This document shows, piece by piece, positions 25,074 through 32,499 of a stretch of DNA of 49,085 nt. The notes below the pieces were generated by a model, which was given only the letters and a program-made list of their open reading frames with translations, searched no databases and was not told the origin of the DNA. Every line of letters starts with the position of its first letter. Position 1 is the stretch's first letter. This stretch comes from Bog-756 sp036513075 (lineage in GTDB: Bacteria; Actinomycetota; Acidimicrobiia; Acidimicrobiales; RAAP-2). A program made the translations under genes and the position numbers. The stretch is taken from assembly GCA_036513075.1 (NCBI GenBank), contig DATBZS010000082.1:1-49085 (forward strand). The letters run 5' to 3'.

Positions 25074-26879
25074 CTAGTCACCCAACGTCTGGTCCCCACC
25101 GGACTCGTGCCGGCTCAACACGATGTTCCGGAACGCCGATCCGGCCATGATCGCGTCCCGCTCTCCGTAATCTGCGATCTTCCCGTTAGCCAGGACCAGG
25201 AGCAGATCGCACTGCGCCGTCGTCTCGAGGCGGTGCGAGATGATGACCACAGTGACGTTGCCTCGTAGCTCGGACAGGGTCTGGCTAATGAGCTTCTCGG
25301 TGCGTCCGTCCACCGCGCTGGTGGGCTCGTCCAGGACGATGAGCTTCGGGGAGCCGATCAGCGCGCGTGCGATGGCGAGGCGCTGCTTCTGCCCGCCCGA
25401 AAGGGCGCCGCCACCCTCACCCACCGAGGTCTCGTAACCGGCGGACATTCGGACGACGTCCTCGTGGAGGTGCGCCAACCTCGAGGCCTCGATGACCTCC
25501 CGCTCCTCGAAGTCCCGGAAGAACCTGATGTTGTCGATGATCGAGCCCTGGAGGAGCACCGGTTCCTGGGGCACGAGCGCCACGGTGCTGTGCGCGTCGC
25601 TCTTGGAGATCGCTGCTGCATCCTCGCCGCCGATCGTGGCTCGACCGATTGTGGGCTCGCGTAGGCCCAGCAACAGCTGGCTGATGGTCGTCTTGCCGCT
25701 ACCCGAGGGTCCAAGCACACCGACGATTTTCCCCTCCGGGATGTGGATGGTGATGCCGGAGAGTGCAGGCGTCACCCCGTCGTAGGAGTAGTCCACGGAA
25801 TCGAAGTCCACCCCGAAGGACTCAGGCATGCGCTCTCCGGAAATGATTCGAGCGTCCTCAAAGCGACGGAGGTCGCGCGTGAGGTCCTCCAGCATGCCCT
25901 GACTGGAGCGGAGGCCCTGGATGGCGCTCTGGAAGCTCGATCCGTAGGTGACGGATCGCAGCACGAGGAGGAGGATGGCTCCGAGCTGGGCGAACCTCCC
26001 GTGCCCCCCGGCACCGCCCAGGGCGGTGATGGCGACGATGATGAATCCGAGGGCGAAGGACTGATACAGCACGGGCGCGATGTTGTTGAGAATCGCGGTC
26101 CTGCGGAACACGTGTCCGGTGTCCTGGATCAACCTGCTGAGCTTGTCCATGACCCGGTCCTCCACACCGAACAATCGGAAATCCCGGCTCAGACGGGTGT
26201 ACTCCGTCACCTCTGTGGCCATGGCTCTCGTGGCCTTGGAGAGTTCGCGGTTTGCCCGCCTGCTGCGCTGGTTGAGCGGCCTGAGCATCTGTGAGAGCAC
26301 GATGCCCATGCCGATGACCGCAAACGCGGCAATGGGATCGACTGCCAGGGCCACCCCCAAGAGCCCGGCCACCATCAGGAGCGCTTGGAGGCCGGTCGAT
26401 AGGTTCCCGACGACGGCGCTGGTGGCGCCGCTGTTCATCACGAGGAGCTGTTGGAGATGTCCGAGCCGTTCGGTGGACTGGAGTGCCCAGCTAGACCGGA
26501 AGAACCCGGTGACGACGCGTGTACGGGTCACTGTCAGGGCCTGCGCTGAGACAGACGTGCTGATCAGGGTGCCGAAAATCGTGGTGGAGACAAAGAGCGC
26601 CAATGCCACGAACGAGCCAATGATCGCGCTCGTCAGTGAGAAGGAGCGACCGAGGGCATGGATCGAGTGCTGGCCTTGCACATCGGCCACCGCGACCTCT
26701 GAGATGAGCACCAAGAGGGCTGCTTGGCTCAGACCGCCGATGACGGAGAGGAGGGTGAAGGCGACGATTTTCAGTCGCATGGAGCCCAAGCCGAGCGTTC
26801 GCACGAGCGAGAGCAGGGAGTCGGTCGGTGCGCTCCCGGTGCTGGATGGTCGGGTCCTGGAGAAAGGTAGTTTCTTCAC
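25074..26879 (-). CDS. ABC exporter, fused membrane and ATPase domains
   Basis: A protein of about 601 residues with an N-terminal six-helix membrane domain (residues 20-330) and a C-terminal ATPase. ATPase motifs are Walker A GPSGSGKTT, Q-loop, signature LSGGQKQRLAIARAL, Walker B LIVLDEPTSAVD and H-loop ISHRLE. It is a half-transporter that would work as a homodimer, exporting a lipid, peptide or drug. The GTG at 26879 gives a normal family length; the frame opens 59 codons further up in non-protein-like sequence, and no good ribosome site is visible, so the start is uncertain. Composition is lower in GC than the core. Confidence 0.9.
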   Translation of the reverse strand: MKKLPFSRTRPSSTGSAPTDSLLSLVRTLGLGSMRLKIVAFTLLSVIGGLSQAALLVLISEVAVADVQGQHSIHALGRSFSLTSAIIGSFVALALFVSTTIFGTLISTSVSAQALTVTRTRVVTGFFRSSWALQSTERLGHLQQLLVMNSGATSAVVGNLSTGLQALLMVAGLLGVALAVDPIAAFAVIGMGIVLSQMLRPLNQRSRRANRELSKATRAMATEVTEYTRLSRDFRLFGVEDRVMDKLSRLIQDTGHVFRRTAILNNIAPVLYQSFALGFIIVAITALGGAGGHGRFAQLGAILLLVLRSVTYGSSFQSAIQGLRSSQGMLEDLTRDLRRFEDARIISGERMPESFGVDFDSVDYSYDGVTPALSGITIHIPEGKIVGVLGPSGSGKTTISQLLLGLREPTIGRATIGGEDAAAISKSDAHSTVALVPQEPVLLQGSIIDNIRFFRDFEEREVIEASRLAHLHEDVVRMSAGYETSVGEGGGALSGGQKQRLAIARALIGSPKLIVLDEPTSAVDGRTEKLISQTLSELRGNVTVVIISHRLETTAQCDLLLVLANGKIADYGERDAIMAGSAFRNIVLSRHESGGDQTLGD

Positions 26880-27091
26880 TGGTCCCGTTTCGGCGGCAGT
26901 GGACGCTCCGATGCGGAGTATCTCGGAGTGCGATTGTAGTCCGTGGGACTCATGATCGGCCCCGATACGGCCCAGTTGCTCGCTGTTCCGGCGTTGCGAG
27001 CGGCCGCAGCGCCCGACAAGTGGAAGCTGGCAATCCTGCTTGTGACATGGCGCCACAGAACCGCTGCGCGTAGTTCCTGGTCAGCACCCTG

Positions 27092-27138
27092 GCAGTCCCA
27101 ACGGGGTTCGAACCCGGGTTCCCGCCTTGAGAGAGTGG
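27092..27138 (-). repeat. Displaced tRNA-Glu 3' half (copy 1, oldest)
   Basis: 47 bases match the functional tRNA-Glu from its 3' end to the anticodon arm with three mismatches. The 5' half of the tRNA is missing, so this is an attachment-site remnant and not a gene. Its greater divergence suggests it is the earliest insertion boundary. Confidence 0.8.
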
Positions 27139-27230
27139 CCAGATCCCCCGCTGGCGACCGCTGAAGCAGGCCGAAGCTGCAGCCTGGCCGGGAACTGCGG
27201 CCTCAGCTCTCCGACGCACTCCTCAGTCGG

Positions 27231-27248
27231 TTGGCAGCTTGTTGGCAG
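27231..27248 (+). promoter_or_regulatory. Paired TTGGCAG motif, cassette 1 (candidate arm-type site)
   Basis: TTGGCAG at 27231 and again at 27242, 11 bases apart in direct orientation and about one helical turn. The first begins 139 bases from the start of the attachment-site copy at 27092. Candidate recombinase arm-binding site. Confidence 0.55.
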
Positions 27249-27291
27249 AAACGCGTGGACGGTGGTCGATGCCGGACAGCCATACCGCTCG

Positions 27292-27317
27292 GCGTTATTA
27301 ACGCTTTGCGTTATACT
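27292..27317 (+). promoter_or_regulatory. higBA promoter with three operator half-sites
   Basis: Half-sites GCGTTA (27292), TAACGC (27299) and GCGTTA (27308) alternate in orientation, giving two overlapping palindromes. The last overlaps the -10 box TATACT (27312-27317), which is six bases from the GTG start. This fits autorepression by the HigA antitoxin on a leaderless message. Confidence 0.6.
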
Positions 27318-27323
27318 TGGGGA

Positions 27324-27605
27324 GTGCTGCAGTCATTCCGAGACAAGGACACCGAACGAGTTTGGCACCGACAGCGAGTTCGCAGGCTCGACGAAGACAC
27401 GCAGAGGGCAGCCCTACGGAAACTCCTCATCCTCGATGCAGCGGATGCCATCTACGACTTGCGAATCCCGCCGGGTAATCGACTGGAGAAGCTGAAGGGT
27501 GATCGAGTCGGCGACTACAGCATCCGGGTCAACCAAAAATGGCGGATCTGCTTCAGATGGACCGCCGCAGGACCTGAAGAGATTGAGATTGTCGACTACC
27601 ACTGA
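27324..27605 (+). CDS. higB: HigB-type toxin (RelE superfamily)
   Basis: A 93-residue protein with the HigB hallmarks: LQSFRDKDTERVW at the start, DLRIPPGNRLEKLKGDR, then YSIRVNQKWRICFRW and the end EIVDYH. Such toxins cut mRNA on the ribosome. The GTG at 27324 is chosen because it starts the conserved domain and lies six bases after TATACT; longer upstream frames run through the operator. The antitoxin gene follows 12 bases downstream, the reversed toxin-first order normal for higBA. Confidence 0.92.
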   Translation: MLQSFRDKDTERVWHRQRVRRLDEDTQRAALRKLLILDAADAIYDLRIPPGNRLEKLKGDRVGDYSIRVNQKWRICFRWTAAGPEEIEIVDYH

Positions 27606-27617
27606 AAGGACTACCTG

Positions 27618-27920
27618 ATGACCACACCCCCGCTCATGGCTCCAATCCATCCAGGTGAGGTGCTGCTGGTCGAGTATCTCGAGCCACTAGGCGTCACCCA
27701 GCACCGACTGGCTGTGTCCATCGGCGTCCCGCCTCGGCGAATCAACGAGATCGTGCACGGAAAGCGTAGGATCACCGCCGACACGGCCCTTCGAATGGCC
27801 CGCTATTTCGGAACATCTGAGCGATTCTGGATGAACCTTCAGGGGCGTTACGACCTCGAAGTGGAGCGCGATCGACTGCTCGACGCGCTCGAGGAGATCC
27901 AGCCACTCCGAATCGCCTGA
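27618..27920 (+). CDS. higA: HigA-type antitoxin (XRE-like helix-turn-helix)
   Basis: A 100-residue HigA addiction-module antidote. It opens with PPLMAPIHPGEVLLVEYLEP, then the helix-turn-helix TQHRLAVSIGVPPRRINEIV and the FGTSERFWMNLQ motif. It neutralises HigB and, with it, represses the operon. GAAAGGA precedes the ATG. The gene ends 24 bases before the second attachment-site copy, so the pair fills its cassette. Confidence 0.93.
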   Translation: MTTPPLMAPIHPGEVLLVEYLEPLGVTQHRLAVSIGVPPRRINEIVHGKRRITADTALRMARYFGTSERFWMNLQGRYDLEVERDRLLDALEEIQPLRIA

Positions 27921-27943
27921 GGGGCAACCAAAGCGCATTCTGA

Positions 27944-27989
27944 GCAGTCCCAACGGGGTTCGAACCCGTGTTCCCACTTTGAGAGGGTG
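27944..27989 (-). repeat. Displaced tRNA-Glu 3' half (copy 2)
   Basis: 46 bases match the functional tRNA-Glu 3' half with a single mismatch. The tRNA 5' half is absent. It forms the boundary between the HigBA and Fic cassettes. Confidence 0.85.
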
Positions 27990-28081
27990 AGCGGATCGCC
28001 GCTCCATTCCGCTGACGAGGGCTCTTGCCGCATCGAGTGCGGCCTTTGCGGACTCGGCGGATGCGGGCGGCCCACAGTCTG

Positions 28082-28099
28082 TTGGCAGATTGTTGGCAG
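28082..28099 (+). promoter_or_regulatory. Paired TTGGCAG motif, cassette 2 (candidate arm-type site)
   Basis: TTGGCAG at 28082 and 28093, again 11 bases apart. The first begins 138 bases from the start of its attachment-site copy at 27944, nearly the same geometry as in cassette 1, although the sequence between differs. Nothing else is recognised between 27990 and the Fic promoter. Confidence 0.55.
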
Positions 28100-28256
28100 G
28101 ACTGCTCTCGAGGGGGCAGACGGCGACCGTCGCGTTGGCCAACCGTCGCCTGAACCTCCTGGGCTGAGCCTTGCGGTCACCGGCCGCGAGCAGGCCGTCA
28201 GCGGTCGTCCTGGGTTCCTCGTCGTTGATTCGGCTGCGCCACCAATACTTTACTGA

Positions 28257-28262
28257 TATGAT
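28257..28262 (+). promoter_or_regulatory. -10 box of the Fic gene promoter
   Basis: TATGAT within an AT-rich patch (28241-28280) that stands out from the GC-rich surroundings. A GGAG ribosome site (28281-28284) precedes the GTG start. Confidence 0.5.
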
Positions 28263-28289
28263 GTTATCCATAAGGTATTAGGAGAATCT

Positions 28290-29447
28290 GTGAAGCTTGC
28301 CGGGTCGGAGGTCGCGATCGTCTGGAACGGACGGAGAGTCCGCGCCTTCGTACCGAACCTACTCGTTGAGCGCGAGCTCGCCCTCGATGCCCCCACCGCA
28401 GCCAAGACCGCCATGGCGGCGGCCGAGGTCGGATATGCAGCCGAATCCCTCGCAGGCGAGTACGAACCCCTCGCGCGACTGTTGCTCCGCTCTGAGGGCC
28501 TCGCCTCGTCGTTTATCGAGGGCATCACCGCCCCAGTCGTGGATGTCGTGCTCGCAGAGGAACGACCGGGTGGCCCGGAGGCTGGGGCTGCGGGCTGGGT
28601 GGCATCAAACTTGGCCGCCGTCGCCGAAGCTGTGGCCAGCGCTGAAGGCGTTGACGCACTTTCGACCGAGCTGTTGTGCGCTTGGCACCGGACTCTTTTG
28701 ACGGGGAGCCCGACACCTGAGCGATACGTCGGCGCAATCCGGGACGAACAAAGCTGGATCGGGGGAACAAGCCCGCTCGACGCGAACCTTGTGACCCCTC
28801 CTCCCGAACTGCTCCATGCCCTCCTCGATGACCTTGTCGCCTACGTCAACCGGGTCGACATCGACCCGGTCGCCCAAGCCGCCGTGGCCCACGCTCAGTT
28901 CGAGATCATCCACCCATTCGGGGATGGCAACGGACGAGTCGGCCGAGTGCTCATCGCCTGGTTACTCACGAGGCGGCTAGCACTGCTCGTGCCCCCGCCA
29001 GTGAGCGTCGCCATCGCGGCCGACGTGGGCGGCTACTCCTCGGGCCTCACGCTCTTTCGGTTTGGCGAGCACCTTCCCTGGGTCAGGTGGTTCGCCGACG
29101 CGGTAGCTGCGGGTGGCAAAGCGCAGCGGGCGCTTACCGCCAGCGTCGAACAGATCAAGCGGACGTGGCGTGACAAGCTCGACTCGACCGATCGCAAGAC
29201 ACGCAGCGACGCAACGGCATACGCCGCGCTCGAGCTGCTTCCTCGGCATCTCGTGCTCACGTCTCGGACTCTGACCGACGAGTTCCTGATCTCCAATCGA
29301 ACGGCCCTGGCGACCCTTCGACGCCTAGCCCAAGCCGCAATCCTCACGGAGTATGGGACGGTCCATAGCGGTGGAGCCGGTCAACCTGCCGCCCTCTTTG
29401 TCTCACGAGACCTGCTGGGACTCGCCGGCTCACGGCCGCTGCGGTAA
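28290..29447 (+). CDS. Fic-domain protein (predicted AMP-transferase)
   Basis: A 385-residue Fic protein. The active motif HPFGDGNGRVGR (residues 208-219) is complete, with catalytic His208. An N-terminal inhibitory-helix motif SSFIEG (73-78, Glu77) fits the class II, self-inhibited type. The C-terminal 110 residues (after KRTWRDKLD) resemble a winged helix, common in Fic/DUF4172-like regulators. It probably transfers AMP to a target protein; the target is unknown. It is the only gene of its cassette, has an AT-rich promoter of its own, and no separate FicA-type antitoxin is present. Confidence 0.92.
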   Translation: MKLAGSEVAIVWNGRRVRAFVPNLLVERELALDAPTAAKTAMAAAEVGYAAESLAGEYEPLARLLLRSEGLASSFIEGITAPVVDVVLAEERPGGPEAGAAGWVASNLAAVAEAVASAEGVDALSTELLCAWHRTLLTGSPTPERYVGAIRDEQSWIGGTSPLDANLVTPPPELLHALLDDLVAYVNRVDIDPVAQAAVAHAQFEIIHPFGDGNGRVGRVLIAWLLTRRLALLVPPPVSVAIAADVGGYSSGLTLFRFGEHLPWVRWFADAVAAGGKAQRALTASVEQIKRTWRDKLDSTDRKTRSDATAYAALELLPRHLVLTSRTLTDEFLISNRTALATLRRLAQAAILTEYGTVHSGGAGQPAALFVSRDLLGLAGSRPLR

Positions 29448-29562
29448 GGCCACCAGCTTCGTGTCGCACGGGGTAGGTCCGCCGCTACTAGCCAGTGGAG
29501 AAGTTTCCCGAGAGGGAAGGTGCCGAAGCCAGCATCACCCCCTCTACCAGCGGTGTTACTAA

Positions 29563-29609
29563 GCAGTCCCAACGGGGTTCGAACCCGTGTTCCCACCTTG
29601 AGAGGGTGG
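29563..29609 (-). repeat. Attachment-site copy 3, part of the functional tRNA-Glu
   Basis: The 47-base block shared with the displaced copies at 27092 and 27944. It runs from the base past the discriminator to the anticodon stem. It restores a complete tRNA, so it would have been carried in by the latest insertion. Confidence 0.8.
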
Positions 29610-29636
29610 TGTCCTAGGCCTCTAGACGATGGGACC
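29564..29636 (-). tRNA. tRNA-Glu (CTC)
   Basis: Folds as a full 73-base cloverleaf on the minus strand: acceptor GGTCCCA/TGGGACT (terminal G-U), D-stem GTC/GAC, anticodon loop CTCTCAA within CCACC/GGTGG, T-arm ACGGG-TTCGAAC-CCCGT, discriminator G. CCA is not encoded. The anticodon CTC decodes GAG. Its 3' half is the target of the cassettes on the left. Confidence 0.93.
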
Positions 29637-29640
29637 CTGT

Positions 29641-29685
29641 CGAGCCACCACACTACGGCGGCTCGTTGACGCCCCGCTGAGGGGC
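29641..29685. other. Two hairpins between the tRNA genes
   Basis: CGAGCC (29641) pairs with GGCTCG (29660-29665), and GCCCC-GCTGA-GGGGC follows at 29671-29685. In the transcript from tRNA-Gln to tRNA-Glu these would be processing or termination structures; no T-run follows. Confidence 0.4.
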
Positions 29686-29746
29686 GGTGCTGCCCGCCCC
29701 CGATGGGACGGTGTTCCACAACTCCCCCGAGAGGGCGCAGTGGCTG

Positions 29747-29819
29747 CTCGGGGGGGAGGGATCGAACCTCCAACCTCCAGATTCAGAGTCTGGCGCTCTG
29801 CCGGTTGAGCTACCCCCGA
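29747..29819 (-). tRNA. tRNA-Gln (CTG)
   Basis: A 73-base cloverleaf on the minus strand: acceptor TCGGGGG/CCCCCGA, anticodon loop CTCTGAA within CCAGA/TCTGG, T-arm GGAGG-TTCGATC-CCTCC, discriminator G. CCA is not encoded. The anticodon CTG decodes CAG. It lies 110 bases upstream of tRNA-Glu on the same strand. Confidence 0.93.
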
Positions 29820-29951
29820 ATGGGCGAATCGCCAATTTAGCCGACCCGGGACCCTCCCGGGACGGGGTGCCCGAGCCGTCGCGGCCGGGTCGGGCCCGAC
29901 CGGCACGAATCGTCCTCGAGCCAGCCGTGCAGCATGCATCTGGCCCCTCAC

Positions 29952-29957
29952 TACGAT
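29952..29957 (+). promoter_or_regulatory. -10 box of a leaderless promoter for the FAD oxidase gene
   Basis: TACGAT followed by exactly six bases (CATCGG) and the ATG at 29964. Confidence 0.5.
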
Positions 29958-29963
29958 CATCGG

Positions 29964-31100
29964 ATGGACGCGCAGCGGGTTGTCATCGTTGGCGGCGGCG
30001 TCCTCGGTACTATGCACGCCCTCGAGGCATGCCGCCGCGGTTGGGAGGTCATCCACCTGGAGGCCGACGCCGGTCCCCGACGGGCTTCAGTGCGCAATTT
30101 CGGCCTCGTCTGGGTAAGTGGCCGGGCACCTGGACCCGAGCTCGACCTCGCCATACGTGCCCGAGAACTGTGGGAGCAGATCGCCGTCCACTCCCCCGCG
30201 GTGGGCTTCCGGCCCGCCGGATCGCTTACCGTGGCCCGCCACGACTCGGAACTGGCATTGATGGCCGAGGCGGCGGCCCGGCCTGACGCCGCGCTGCGGG
30301 GCTTCGAGCTGCTGGACCCCGCCGGCGTGCGGGCCGCCAACCCCGTCGTCCGGGGCGAGTTGGTCGGCGGCTTGCTCTGCCGCCGCGACGCCGTGGTCGA
30401 GCCGGGCCCGGTGCTCGGCGCCCTACGGGTGACCCTCGAGGCCACCGGCCGCTATACGTGGTTACCGCGCCGCCAGGTGGTCGACGTTGAAACCGTCGGG
30501 GCCACTGCGGTTGCCGTCGACCATCTGGGTCACCGCCATGAGGGATCGGCCGTGGTCCTCTGCATCGGCGACCGCCTGTCCGGGCTCGGTGGACGGATTG
30601 GCGCCACCCTGGCTGCCGCGCCCCTCCGGCGATGCCGGCTCCAGATGATGCAGACGGCACCCTTCGACGAGCAGCTGACCACCGCCGTGGCCGACGGCGA
30701 CTCCATGCGCTACTACCCCGCCTTCGACCTGCCCGGACGGGACGGCCTGCCTACGCCTCCTCCCTCCACCGTCGACTGGGGCATGCAGCTCCTCCTCGTA
30801 CAGCGGGCGGCTGGCGGGCTCACCATCGGCGATACCCACGCATACGACGAGCCGTTCGACTTTGCCGTCGAGGAGCACCTCTACGACGACCTGCGGGCCC
30901 GTGCCGAGTCCCTGCTCGGCCGGCCGCTGCCGCCGGTGGTCCGGCGGTGGGCCGGCGTCTACACCGGGGTCACCGACGACCGCCTCTACTACCGGAACAG
31001 CCCCGACCCCGGGGTCGTGGTGGTGACCGGGCCGGCCGGGCGGGGCATGACGCTGTCACCGGCCATTGCCGAAGAGACCTGGGAGGATCTGACCCGATGA
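29964..31100 (+). CDS. FAD-dependent oxidase of phosphonate loci (TIGR03364 type)
   Basis: A 378-residue DAO-type flavoprotein. The dinucleotide motif VVIVGGGVLG is at residues 6-15, and RNFGLVWVSG and the C-terminal GPAGRGMTLSPAIAEE are typical of the family that travels with phosphonatase-like hydrolases. The proposed role is oxidation of an aminophosphonate to an aldehyde. The ATG at 29964 is preferred over one ten codons upstream because of the -10 box and the normal N-terminus. Its stop overlaps the next gene (ATGA), forming a two-gene operon. Confidence 0.87.
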   Translation: MDAQRVVIVGGGVLGTMHALEACRRGWEVIHLEADAGPRRASVRNFGLVWVSGRAPGPELDLAIRARELWEQIAVHSPAVGFRPAGSLTVARHDSELALMAEAAARPDAALRGFELLDPAGVRAANPVVRGELVGGLLCRRDAVVEPGPVLGALRVTLEATGRYTWLPRRQVVDVETVGATAVAVDHLGHRHEGSAVVLCIGDRLSGLGGRIGATLAAAPLRRCRLQMMQTAPFDEQLTTAVADGDSMRYYPAFDLPGRDGLPTPPPSTVDWGMQLLLVQRAAGGLTIGDTHAYDEPFDFAVEEHLYDDLRARAESLLGRPLPPVVRRWAGVYTGVTDDRLYYRNSPDPGVVVVTGPAGRGMTLSPAIAEETWEDLTR

Positions 31101-31774
31101 CCACACCCATACGGATGGCCGCGCTCGACATGGCCGGCACCACTGTGGCCGACGAGGGGGCGGTGGAAGAGGCCTTCCAATCCGCCCTCGACGCCGTCGG
31201 GCTGGTGGCCGGCAACCTGATGGACGACCCGGGTGCCTACATCCGACGCACCATGGGCCAGTCCAAGATCACCGTGTTCACCGAGCTCCTGGGCGGCGAC
31301 CGCCACCGGGCCGAGCAGGCCAACGCCGCCTTCGAGGCCGCCTTCGACCAGGCCGTCGACCGCGGTGAGGTGGCCGCCCTACCCGGGTCCGAGGAGGTCT
31401 TCGCCGCCCTACGCGGCGGCGGGGTCCGGGTGTGCCTGACCACCGGGTTCTCGCCGGCCACCCGCGACCGGATCCTCGACGCTCTCGGCTGGCGGGGTCT
31501 GGTCGACCTGGCCCTCTCCCCGGCTGACGCCGGCCGGGGCCGCCCGTGGCCGGACATGATCCTGACCGCTGTCCTGCGGCTGCGGGTCGACGACGTGGCC
31601 GAGGTGGCGGTGGCCGGCGATACAACGTCCGATCTGCTGGCCGGCGCCCGGTCGGGAGCCTCCATCGTGGCCGGGGTGCTGACCGGGGCCCACTCCCGGG
31701 CCGAGCTGGCCGAAGCACCCCACACCCACCTGCTCGACTCGATCGCCGACCTGCCCGCCCTGGTCCTCCCCTGA
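31097..31774 (+). CDS. Phosphonatase-like HAD hydrolase (TIGR03351 type)
   Basis: A 225-residue HAD-superfamily protein. The first motif is LDMAGTT (D-x-A-G-T form, specific to phosphonatases). A lysine in the cap domain (MGQSK) is placed where PhnX uses a Schiff base, and an arginine precedes the last motif (GRGRPWPD), with VAGDTTSD after it. It probably cleaves a carbon-phosphorus bond in a phosphonoaldehyde made by its partner oxidase. No phosphonate transporter lies nearby. Confidence 0.87.
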   Translation: MTTPIRMAALDMAGTTVADEGAVEEAFQSALDAVGLVAGNLMDDPGAYIRRTMGQSKITVFTELLGGDRHRAEQANAAFEAAFDQAVDRGEVAALPGSEEVFAALRGGGVRVCLTTGFSPATRDRILDALGWRGLVDLALSPADAGRGRPWPDMILTAVLRLRVDDVAEVAVAGDTTSDLLAGARSGASIVAGVLTGAHSRAELAEAPHTHLLDSIADLPALVLP

Positions 31775-31814
31775 CTGGCGACACCACGCTCGCCGGAGGA
31801 TCGTCAGTCGCCTG

Positions 31815-32393
31815 TCAGCCGAACGAGTGGATCGAGTCGAGGTTGTCGAAGCCGATGATCCGGCCCAACGCCACCCCGAGCGTCTCCTTGGCGTAGTAGG
31901 GCAGGGCCGAGATCCCGCTGATCGGTGACGACTGGGTCGGTGTCGGGTGGGGGGTCAGGCCGACCGACGAGGCGATGGCCATGCTGCGGTCCACGTGGAA
32001 CTTGTCGGTCACGATCAGGACGTTGGTGTCACCCCGGGTCAAGAGGATCGGCGCGGCCTCGGACAGGTTCTGCCAAGAGTCACGCCCGCCGGCCTCCAGG
32101 ATGTCGGCGGACGGCACACCCACCGATCTGAGGTAGATGGCCGAGGCCTGCGCCTCGGTGAATCGGTCGCCCGGCTCCTTGGAGCCGGTCACCATGATCG
32201 TGGACGAGTAGTGCTGGTGCCACAGGAGCGCGGCCTGCTCGAGTCGGGCCCGTAGATCGGGGGACGGCACCCCGTTGTACTGGGCCGCCCCCATGACCAC
32301 GATGGCACCGGCGGCCTGGGGCGCATACTGCTGGCCCGTGCGCCACACCTGGAACGCTGTCACCGCCAGGTAGACCACCACTCCGATGGCCAC
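31815..32393 (-). CDS. YdcF-like (DUF218) membrane-anchored protein
   Basis: A 192-residue protein with one N-terminal hydrophobic segment (VAIGVVVYLAVTAFQVW) and a DUF218 domain: AIVVMGAAQYNGVPSPDLRA, the VTGS loop, then SWQNLSEAA and LIVTDKFHVDRS. Members act in envelope or vancomycin-related functions (SanA) or bind nucleotides; the exact role is unknown. The GTG start is the first available, though the frame continues hydrophobic upstream to about 32490 without a normal start codon. It follows gltX on the same strand. Confidence 0.82.
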   Translation of the reverse strand: MAIGVVVYLAVTAFQVWRTGQQYAPQAAGAIVVMGAAQYNGVPSPDLRARLEQAALLWHQHYSSTIMVTGSKEPGDRFTEAQASAIYLRSVGVPSADILEAGGRDSWQNLSEAAPILLTRGDTNVLIVTDKFHVDRSMAIASSVGLTPHPTPTQSSPISGISALPYYAKETLGVALGRIIGFDNLDSIHSFG

Positions 32394-32499
32394 GTACTTG
32401 ACCAGCCGGAGCAGGAACCGGAGGACGCGGATGACGAACAGCGTGATCCCTACGCCTACCGGGATCAGTGGCCCGGGCCGGACGGAGCCGGGGGTGCGG

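Larger units (their letters stand above)
27092..29609. mobile_element. Two tandem tRNA-Glu-anchored cassettes without an integrase
   Basis: Three copies of the tRNA-Glu 3' half (27092, 27944 and 29563) bound two units of about 852 and 1620 bases in the same orientation. The left unit carries HigBA, the right unit a Fic protein. Each unit has a paired TTGGCAG motif at its tRNA-distal end. The arrangement is what serial insertion by tyrosine recombinases at a tRNA gene leaves behind, but neither unit has room for an integrase gene. Mobilisation in trans, or internal deletion of larger islands, are the two readings. Confidence 0.72.

Noticed and set aside
24893..25150. 85-codon plus-strand frame before the ABC exporter end
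   Set aside because: Overlaps the exporter's C-terminus and has no protein-like features.
27092..27138. Possible second and third tRNA-Glu genes (27092 and 27944)
   Set aside because: Only the 3' half is present; no 5' acceptor or D-arm can be found, so these are attachment remnants.
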